Origin: Candidatus Ruminimicrobiellum caprinum
GTDB taxonomy: Bacteria; Elusimicrobiota; Endomicrobiia; Endomicrobiales; Endomicrobiaceae
DNA: 5,832 bases
Assembly (NCBI GenBank): GCA_017413305.1
Contig: JAFPUA010000280.1
Location: forward strand, 1-5,832
Direction: 5' to 3'
The notes beneath the pieces were generated by a model. That model had not been told where the DNA came from and made no database searches. It saw only the letters and a list, made by a program, of their open reading frames with translations. Position numbers and translations under genes: made by a program. Below, one piece after another: positions 1 through 4,624 of the stretch. Numbering within the stretch: position 1 is the stretch's first letter; each line of letters opens with the position of its first letter.

Positions 1-28
1 AAGCTTTTACCTTAGTAGAATTAGTAAT
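1..28 (+). repeat. Direct DNA repeat encoding the pilin N-terminus, copy A
   Basis: Matches 854-881 at 26 of 28 bases; the first 19 bases are identical. It encodes the (K)AFTLVELVI segment. It reflects gene duplication of pilin copies 1 and 3 and offers a short tract for recombination between them. Confidence 0.8.
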
Positions 29-395
29 TGCCGTCGTTATTGTAGGTATATTATCAGGAATTGCAGGTCCTATTTACAAAAATTATGCTCTTGAGGCTAA
101 ACGAACTGAAGGATATGCTTTGCTGGAAAGAATATTAAATGAAGAAAGAAAATATTATGCCGAGTATGAAGAATTTTATTGTCAAAGTTATAGTGTTACT
201 ACATGCATGGATAATATATTAGGTATCGATGCAAGAGGTAATAAATATTTTACTAAATTTATGATTAATCATAATTGGTTAGATGGTAAAGTAAATTTAT
301 ATGCTAAAGTAAACAGTAATAATGTTGGTAGTATTGTATTGGTATACAATATCACGGATGCACAAGGACCTGTGTATAGGGTGGAGGGGTTATGA
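1..395 (+). CDS. Type IV pilin/pseudopilin-like protein, 5'-truncated (pilin copy 1)
   Basis: The frame is open from the first base (full codons from position 3) to a TGA at 393-395, giving 130 visible residues; the ATG and the few leader residues lie outside the window. An internal TTG at 120-122 is not the start, because the in-frame sequence before it is a textbook pilin N-terminus: AFTLVELVIAVVIVGIL, with Glu at +5 of the mature protein and a ~20-residue hydrophobic helix ending in GPIYKNY (Pro near +22). Prepilin peptidase should cut between Ala and Phe. The soluble part has EGY, YYAEY, two cysteines (visible residues 60 and 68) and IDARGNKYFT (75-84), all shared with the two genes downstream. 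The family builds type IV pili or type II secretion pseudopili at the inner membrane; which role applies here cannot be told. Its stop overlaps the start of the next gene (ATGA), which suggests translational coupling. Homology to the pilin class is sure; the exact role is unknown. Confidence 0.88.
   Translation, partial: AFTLVELVIAVVIVGILSGIAGPIYKNYALEAKRTEGYALLERILNEERKYYAEYEEFYCQSYSVTTCMDNILGIDARGNKYFTKFMINHNWLDGKVNLYAKVNSNNVGSIVLVYNITDAQGPVYRVEGL
383..387 (+). promoter_or_regulatory. Ribosome binding site of pilin copy 2
   Basis: GGAGG (followed by GG) lies four bases before the ATG at 392, inside the last codons of pilin copy 1. It supports the ATG at 392 and the 4-base overlap of the two genes. 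Confidence 0.75.
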
Positions 396-826
396 TAAAT
401 AATAAAAAAGCATTTACATTGATAGAGCTTGTAATTACTATAACCATTGTTGCAATTTTAGCGTCGGTAGCTGTCCCGCTTTATACGGGATATACTAAGA
501 AAGCTAAACTTACTGAGGGTTATAGTTTAATTAATTCCATTAGAGCAGCACAACATAGATATTACAGTGAATACAGAGCATTTTTTTATCCTGGAAATTG
601 GGTACATACATGTAATCTTCCTGAGTTGTCGATAGACGCCAGAAGCAACAAATATTTTACAGATATTGTTATTAACAACAATTGGAAAAACGGATATCAG
701 TGTTATGTATATGGTAAATTTGAAGGTAGTATTTATTCAGGTGGAACTATATATATGTCCATTGCCGATACATCAAGTAAACCTGATATAACCGCAACAG
801 ATGGATATGGAAGAACTATTTCTTAA
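392..826 (+). CDS. Type IV pilin/pseudopilin-like protein (pilin copy 2)
   Basis: This is a complete 144-residue prepilin. The leader is six or seven residues (MINNKKA) with three basic or polar residues, followed by FTLIELVITITIVAILASV; cleavage is expected after Ala7, leaving Phe at +1, Glu12 at +5 and Pro29 at +22. After the helix come EGY (42-44), YYSEY (57-61), Cys74, the IDARSNKYFT block (81-90) and Cys104; the two cysteines could form the C-terminal disulfide seen in many pilins. The C-terminal third is Gly/Ser/Tyr-rich. At 137 mature residues it is in the range of minor pilins and small major pilins. The start is fixed by a strong GGAGG. It lies between two paralogues in the same orientation and is probably co-transcribed with them. 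Whether it is a fibre subunit, a minor pilin or a secretion pseudopilin cannot be decided from sequence alone. Confidence 0.93.
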   Translation: MINNKKAFTLIELVITITIVAILASVAVPLYTGYTKKAKLTEGYSLINSIRAAQHRYYSEYRAFFYPGNWVHTCNLPELSIDARSNKYFTDIVINNNWKNGYQCYVYGKFEGSIYSGGTIYMSIADTSSKPDITATDGYGRTIS

Positions 827-830
827 GGAG
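824..830 (+). promoter_or_regulatory. Ribosome binding site of pilin copy 3, overlapping the stop of copy 2
   Basis: TAAGGAG contains both the TAA stop of pilin copy 2 and the AAGGAG Shine-Dalgarno of copy 3, seven bases before the ATG at 838. This favours coupled translation of the two genes. Confidence 0.75.
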
Positions 831-837
831 AATAAAA

Positions 838-1224
838 ATGAAAAATAAAATAAAAGCTTTTACCTTAGTAGAGTTGGTAATAGTCATAGCAATAGTCGTT
901 ATATTATCGTTAGTCTCTGTACCGATATATAACGACTATGCATGGAAATCAAAAAGAACTGAGGGATACACACTCCTTGCCACAATTCGTGATGCTCAAT
1001 TACAGTATTATAATGAGTATGGAAACTTTATCGGTCAAACTTGGACATGCCATTCGGAAGTGCTTGCTGTCGACGCCAGGCCTAACACATATTATACTTG
1101 GTTTATTTGTCATAATAAAGACGGTAAAACTAAAGAAAATACTTGGATTTGGGTCAGCGGTGCTAACGGGGCAGGTAATATAACCTTATTATACAACCTC
1201 ACATCCGGCGGAACTTATAGTTAA
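838..1224 (+). CDS. Type IV pilin/pseudopilin-like protein (pilin copy 3)
   Basis: A complete 128-residue prepilin: leader MKNKIKA, then FTLVELVIVIAIVVILSLV, with predicted cleavage after Ala7, Glu12 at +5 and Pro29 at +22. The soluble domain repeats the signature of its neighbours: RTEGY (40-44), YYNEY (57-61), Cys71, VDARPNTYYT (78-87) and Cys91. The C-terminus is shorter and richer in Gly and Trp than in copy 2. Copy 3 is closer to copy 1 than to copy 2 in its first codons: 26 of 28 bases are identical between 1-28 and 854-881. It is the last gene of the pilin run and faces the YhcH-family gene convergently with only eight bases between the two stop codons. The pilin class is certain; the function within the pilus or secretion system is not. 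Confidence 0.93.
   Translation: MKNKIKAFTLVELVIVIAIVVILSLVSVPIYNDYAWKSKRTEGYTLLATIRDAQLQYYNEYGNFIGQTWTCHSEVLAVDARPNTYYTWFICHNKDGKTKENTWIWVSGANGAGNITLLYNLTSGGTYS
854..881 (+). repeat. Direct DNA repeat encoding the pilin N-terminus, copy B
   Basis: Partner of 1-28, with differences only at the 20th and 23rd bases. Pilin copy 2 has the same protein segment, but its DNA (from about 407) is more diverged. Confidence 0.8.
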
Positions 1225-1244
1225 AACTTCAGTTATTTTTTAAC
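1220..1244. repeat. Weak inverted repeat between convergent genes, possible shared terminator
   Basis: GTTAAAA at 1220-1226 pairs with TTTTAAC at 1238-1244 around an 11-base loop. It spans the stop of pilin copy 3 (1222-1224) and that of the YhcH-family gene (1233-1235). The stem is nearly all A-T and would be weak. A six-T run at 1236-1241 on the + strand lies within the repeat rather than after it, so a classic intrinsic terminator is not shown. It is listed because it is the only candidate for ending either transcript. Confidence 0.25.
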
Positions 1245-1694
1245 AAGGAAAGATTCAGAGATTTTTACGATACACTTTTTGACAGGTTTGTCGCAACACA
1301 AAGGTGCGTGAGTATCTTCGGGAAAAAATATTGCAAATTCACCTTTTTTTAGGTTAATAAAAGTTTCCGGTTTGTCGGAATAAAAAGCAATATCTTTTTT
1401 TGAATTGTATCTTTTTAGTGTCGTAAAATTTTTATTAAAATATTTCCAGCCGATTTTCTCTTTGCCGGAAATTACATATTGCAAATCAATATACTTTTTA
1501 TGTTTTTCTAAAATTTGTTCTTTTTTAGGTTTAGGTTCGCAAGTCTGTATAACAGCATAAATATTTTTATTTATAACTATTTTACCATCGGGAACTTTTG
1601 CAGATACTTTCTTTCTTAAAAAATCAAAAACTATATCCAACTGAGGGAAAAATTTCAAAATTTTTTTATGATTTTTTAATGAAGAAACTAACAT
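1233..1694 (-). CDS. YhcH/YjgK/YiaL (DUF386) family protein, cupin-like fold
   Basis: A 153-residue protein beginning MLVSSLKNHKK, the usual opening of this family. Hallmarks are EKHKKYIDLQYVISGKEKIGW (63-83 roughly, with the E-x-H pair at 63/65) and GEFAIFFPEDTHAP (118-131), whose His129 and the earlier Glu/His pair are expected metal ligands. Known relatives are E. coli YhcH/NanQ (sialic acid anomerase), TabA and EbgC, so a sugar-anomerase or sugar-handling role in the cytoplasm is plausible, but the substrate here is unknown. I chose the ATG at 1694 over an in-frame TTG at 1724 that would overlap obg: the ATG has a GGAG five bases upstream and gives the family's normal N-terminus. It follows obg by 13 bases on the same strand and is probably the last gene of the rplU transcript. 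No neighbour is a sugar-catabolism gene. Cys133-Cys134 and Cys141 are visible but not known as family residues. Confidence 0.88.
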   Translation of the reverse strand: MLVSSLKNHKKILKFFPQLDIVFDFLRKKVSAKVPDGKIVINKNIYAVIQTCEPKPKKEQILEKHKKYIDLQYVISGKEKIGWKYFNKNFTTLKRYNSKKDIAFYSDKPETFINLKKGEFAIFFPEDTHAPLCCDKPVKKCIVKISESFLVKK

Positions 1695-1699
1695 TTTTG

Positions 1700-1703
1700 C
1701 TCC
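1700..1703 (-). promoter_or_regulatory. Ribosome binding site deciding the start of the YhcH-family gene
   Basis: Reading the - strand, TTTGGAG is followed by CAAAA and then ATG at 1694-1692. It sits in the 13-base gap after the obg stop codon and is the reason for preferring the 153-residue form. Confidence 0.7.
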
Positions 1704-1707
1704 AAAA

Positions 1708-2964
1708 TTATTTTGTAAATTCAAATTCGAAGTCTAAAATACGGACGGTATCGCCGGGTTTACAGCCTTTTTCTTCCAATGCAAGTTCCACACCGAGTTT
1801 TTTCAGAATATTCTGAAACCTTCTTAATGCTTCTTCTTCATTGAACTTTGTCATTTCGGCAAGTGTTTCAACTTTCTTTCCGGTAATAACAAATACTCCG
1901 TCGGCATCAATGGCGATTTTAAAATCCGGTTCATAGATATATTTCTTTACCGGGATTGATTCGAACTCCTCTTCTTTAGCAGGAAGTTCCGTAAGTTTTA
2001 ATATTTCGGACAACATTTTATCAATGCCGTCTTTTGTCATATTTGATATGGCAAATATCTTTTTACCTTTAACTTTTTTCTTAAAATTCTTTACATTTTC
2101 CAAAGCCTGCTCACCTGCATCCGTTTTGTTTAATGCAATGAGCATATGTTTCTTGGAAAGATATTTGGAATACTTTTTTAATTCATTGTTTAATACTTTA
2201 TATACTTCGTAAGGATCCTGTCCATCAAAACCGCTGACATCTATCATATAAAGCAAAACTTTCGTTCTTTTTATATGTCTTAAAAATTCAAGTCCCAAAC
2301 CTTTACCGGAACTTGCCCCCTCAATAATACCGGGTATATCTGCTATAACAATCTGTTTATCATCCAAATGAACCACACCTAAATTCGGCTCAAGAGTAGT
2401 AAATGGATAGTCTGCAATTTTCGGTCTGGCAGAACTGACTACAGATAAGAAAGTAGATTTACCTGCATTCGGAAAACCTACCAAGCCCACATCAGCAATG
2501 AGTCTTAATTCCAAATCTATTTCAGCAGTTTCGCCCGGTTCGCCTTTTTCAGCTATACGCGGAACAGTGTGTCTTTGTGTTTTAAATGCTGAGTTTCCTC
2601 TGCCGCCTCTGCCGCCTTTCGCAACAAGGACTTTCTGTCCGTGCTCTTTTAAGTCGGCAAACAAATCACCGTTTTTATAAATGAGAGTCCCTACAGGAAC
2701 TTCTATAGTTAAATCTTTACCATACTTGCCGTACTTGTTTGAACCTTCACCTTTGTTACCGTTATCGGCAAAAAATTTAGGTTTGTACGATAAGTCAAGA
2801 AGTGTTGCTTTTTTTGTATCGGCAACAATAAAAACATCTCCCCCTTTTCCGCCGTTCCCTCCATCGGGACCGCCAAGAGCGACATATTTTTCTCTTCTAA
2901 ATGAAATACAGCCGTCGCCACCGCGTCCGGCTGTAATAAAAATTTTGGCTTTATCTATAAACAT
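1708..2964 (-). CDS. obg: Obg family GTPase (ObgE/CgtA), ribosome assembly
   Basis: A 418-residue essential GTPase that binds the 50S particle and links ribosome maturation to growth and stress state. All three domains are visible. The glycine-rich Obg domain covers 1-157 (MFIDKAKIFITAGRGGDG, GGPDGGNGGKGGD, KGGRGGRGN). The G domain covers about 158-325, with G1 GFPNAGKST (163-171), G2 DYPFTT (185-190), G3 DIPG (209-212), G4 NKTD (279-282) and G5 around ISN (306-308). A C-terminal OCT domain covers about 340-418 (YEPDFKIAIDADGVFVITG, then EEALRRFQNILKKLGVE). G5 reads ISN where ISA is usual, a mild variation. The ATG at 2964 matches the family start and has an AAGG a few bases upstream. It follows rpmA by 12 bases in the classic L21-L27-Obg order and must share the rplU promoter. 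Identification is certain. Confidence 0.98.
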   Translation of the reverse strand: MFIDKAKIFITAGRGGDGCISFRREKYVALGGPDGGNGGKGGDVFIVADTKKATLLDLSYKPKFFADNGNKGEGSNKYGKYGKDLTIEVPVGTLIYKNGDLFADLKEHGQKVLVAKGGRGGRGNSAFKTQRHTVPRIAEKGEPGETAEIDLELRLIADVGLVGFPNAGKSTFLSVVSSARPKIADYPFTTLEPNLGVVHLDDKQIVIADIPGIIEGASSGKGLGLEFLRHIKRTKVLLYMIDVSGFDGQDPYEVYKVLNNELKKYSKYLSKKHMLIALNKTDAGEQALENVKNFKKKVKGKKIFAISNMTKDGIDKMLSEILKLTELPAKEEEFESIPVKKYIYEPDFKIAIDADGVFVITGKKVETLAEMTKFNEEEALRRFQNILKKLGVELALEEKGCKPGDTVRILDFEFEFTK

Positions 2965-2976
2965 TTTGACCTTAGA

Positions 2977-3237
2977 TTAGTTTGCTGAAGGTTCAACATT
3001 AACAAAACATCTGTCACCGGCTCTTCTAACAAACTTTACGGTTCCTGCAACTTTTGCAAACAAAGTATTATCTTTGCCCATACCTACATTTAAGCCGGGA
3101 TGGAACTTGGTTCCTCTCTGTCTTACAATTATTGCACCTGCCTGTGCAAGCTGATCGCCGTATATCTTTACGCCTAATCTTTTACCTTGTGAATCTCTGC
3201 CGTTACTGGTAGAGCCTTGTCCTTTTACATGTGCCAT
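2977..3237 (-). CDS. rpmA: 50S ribosomal protein L27
   Basis: An 86-residue L27. It begins MAHVKGQGSTSNGRDSQGKR and continues with the family core IIVRQRGTKFHPGLNVGMGKD, which identifies it beyond doubt. L27's flexible N-terminus reaches into the peptidyl-transferase centre. Here the protein starts directly with the mature form after Met, with no N-terminal extension of the kind cleaved by the Prp protease in Firmicutes and Fusobacteria, and no prp gene sits between rplU and rpmA. The start is supported by GGAG (rev. complement of 3244-3247) six bases upstream. It lies 18 bases after rplU and 12 before obg. Confidence 0.98.
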   Translation of the reverse strand: MAHVKGQGSTSNGRDSQGKRLGVKIYGDQLAQAGAIIVRQRGTKFHPGLNVGMGKDNTLFAKVAGTVKFVRRAGDRCFVNVEPSAN

Positions 3238-3255
3238 TTTCTTCTCCTAAAACTT

Positions 3256-3570
3256 TTAAGCCTTAATATCAACTACTTCAACTTCGGTTACATACTGTCT
3301 GTGTCCCTGCATTTTCTTATAACCTTTTTTAGGTCTTTTCTTAAAAACAAGAACCTTAGGCAATCTTTTCTGTGCAATAACTTTTGCAGTTACGGTTGCA
3401 CCTTCAACTGTCGGTTTGCCTACTTTTACATTATCACCGTCAGCTACCATTAAGACTTGATCTAATACTACTTCTTTTCCTTCTTGGGCTTCGTCAAGTT
3501 TTTCAATAACAACATTCAAACCTTTTTCCACTTTATACTGTTTTCCGCCCGTCATTACAATTGCGTACAT
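3256..3570 (-). CDS. rplU: 50S ribosomal protein L21
   Basis: A 104-residue L21, the normal length. It begins MYAIVMTGGKQYKVEKG, the family hallmark, and has the C-terminal KVLVFKKRPKKGYKKMQGHRQ (roughly 72-92) that contacts 23S rRNA. A GGAG (rev. complement of 3578-3581) lies seven bases before the ATG. It is the first gene after a consensus-like promoter and heads the rplU-rpmA-obg cluster. The predicted leader of about 45 bases has no hairpin that I can defend as an autoregulatory structure. Confidence 0.98.
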   Translation of the reverse strand: MYAIVMTGGKQYKVEKGLNVVIEKLDEAQEGKEVVLDQVLMVADGDNVKVGKPTVEGATVTAKVIAQKRLPKVLVFKKRPKKGYKKMQGHRQYVTEVEVVDIKA

Positions 3571-3621
3571 TTCATTACTCCTATAAACTTACTTCATAAT
3601 TGGTTCTTTAATAATCTGTGT

Positions 3622-3650
3622 AGTTTACAAAAATATTAAAAAGATGTCAA
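3622..3650 (-). promoter_or_regulatory. Sigma-70-type promoter of the rplU-rpmA-obg operon
   Basis: On the - strand a perfect -35 TTGACA (3650-3645) is followed by a 17-base A/T-rich spacer and a -10 TAAACT (3627-3622, four of six consensus bases). This predicts a transcript start near 3615 and a 5' leader of about 45 bases before the rplU ATG. The TGA stop codon of birA (3649-3647) lies inside the -35 box, so the promoter is embedded in the end of the upstream gene. The match and the spacing are seen directly; activity is inferred. Confidence 0.72.
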
Positions 3651-4624
3651 GAAAAATTGTGAGACAAATTTATTGAGATTTCACCGGATTCAAGCACAGA
3701 CTTTTTCCCATTAGAATCTTCAACTACCAAATTGCCTTTATCATTTATGTCAACAGCCGTTGCCTTAATAACTGTATCACCCGACAAATATTTTATTTCT
3801 TTCTTTAAAACAAAAGAGAACTTTTTGTAATCTTCAATTATTTTCTTATCAAAAAGATTTTCGGTTAAAGAAAATAAATTATTTAAAACTTCAGCGACAA
3901 AAACATTTCTGGATATATTGTCTGTTGTAATATATCCTGCCTTTTCTTTAAGTTCTTCAGGGAAAAGCTTTGTTTTTAAATTTATTCCTATCCCTACAAC
4001 TACGGCATCAGCAGTTTGTGTTTCAAAATTGCTCACAGCTTCAGTAAGTATACCGCAAACTTTTTTCCCGTTAATATAAACATCGTTAATCCATTTTATT
4101 TGCGGATTTAATTTTGTTAAATTCTTAATCGATCTACAAACTGCAAGTGCGGAAACAACCGTAATTAAAGAAATATCCTGAACTTTAATATTAGACTTTA
4201 TTATAGTACTTAAATAAATTCCCGTACCTTTCGGCGAGAAAAATTTTCTTCCAAAACGACCTTTCCCTTCAGTCTGTTCATCAGCTATAAGAACCGTGCC
4301 GTTTTCAAATGTATTTTCAGCAATCAGTTTTTTTGCCTGTTTGTTTGTAGAATCAGTACTTTTAAATATTTTTATAACAAAATTTTTATACTTTTCAAAA
4401 AGATTATTTCTTATTTCTCCTTCGGACAAAATATCATTTTCCGAAGATAACTTATAGCCATTATTTTTAACTGATTCTATTTTATAACCATCATACTTTA
4501 ATGTCTTTATCGCTTTCCATACTGCCGTTCTTGAAACTTGCAGCTGTTCGGCAATTTCTTGCCCGGAAACAAAATTACCTTTATTTTTATCTAATATTAA
4601 AAGTAACTTTTCTTTTGTTTTCAT
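3647..4624 (-). CDS. birA: Bifunctional biotin-protein ligase / biotin operon repressor BirA
   Basis: A 325-residue cytoplasmic enzyme that makes biotinyl-AMP and transfers biotin to the acceptor lysine of carboxylase carrier proteins; with its DNA-binding domain it can also repress biotin genes. An N-terminal winged helix (about 1-60) contains SGQEIAEQLQVSRTAVWKAI. The ligase domain shows STDSTN (89-94), GKGRFGR (120-126, equivalent to the biotinyl-AMP loop GRGRRGR of E. coli, with the key Arg kept at 123), KWIND (177-181, where KWPND is usual), NGKKVCGILTE (185-195, catalytic lysine) and VVGIGIN (209-215). The C-terminal SH3-like domain is about 275-318. The length equals that of Bacillus-type BirA, so it is complete. 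Its ATG overlaps the aminotransferase TGA (ATGA) and no Shine-Dalgarno is visible, so translation probably depends on reinitiation. No biotin synthesis gene or obvious operator is in the window. Confidence 0.95.
   Translation of the reverse strand: MKTKEKLLLILDKNKGNFVSGQEIAEQLQVSRTAVWKAIKTLKYDGYKIESVKNNGYKLSSENDILSEGEIRNNLFEKYKNFVIKIFKSTDSTNKQAKKLIAENTFENGTVLIADEQTEGKGRFGRKFFSPKGTGIYLSTIIKSNIKVQDISLITVVSALAVCRSIKNLTKLNPQIKWINDVYINGKKVCGILTEAVSNFETQTADAVVVGIGINLKTKLFPEELKEKAGYITTDNISRNVFVAEVLNNLFSLTENLFDKKIIEDYKKFSFVLKKEIKYLSGDTVIKATAVDINDKGNLVVEDSNGKKSVLESGEISINLSHNFS

Noticed and set aside
1..6. HindIII site exactly at the first base, as a possible cloning junction
   Set aside because: The same AAGCTT occurs in the homologous place of pilin copy 3 (854-859), so it is part of the pilin coding sequence; its position at the edge may be chance.
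938..1183. Open frame overlapping pilin copy 3 in another phase
   Set aside because: It is out of frame with a clear pilin and has no motif or ribosome binding site.
1695..1724. Longer start of the YhcH-family gene at a TTG (1724), overlapping obg by 17 bases
   Set aside because: The ATG at 1694 has a well-placed GGAG and gives the usual family N-terminus; the extra ten residues have no support.
2709..2921. Second - strand frame inside obg
   Set aside because: It lies out of frame within a certain gene and has no recognisable domain.
2681..2980. Open frame on the + strand opposite the start of obg, rich in Pro and Ser
   Set aside because: It is the complement of the glycine-rich Obg domain (GGN codons read as Pro/Ala codons in reverse) and resembles no protein family.
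3217..3453. Open frame on the + strand across rplU and the rpmA start
   Set aside because: It is antisense to two certain ribosomal protein genes, has no ribosome binding site, and its composition is that of a reverse-complement shadow.
3571..3621. L21 autoregulatory leader or riboswitch upstream of rplU
   Set aside because: The leader is short and AT-rich, and I could not draw a stable or conserved hairpin in it.
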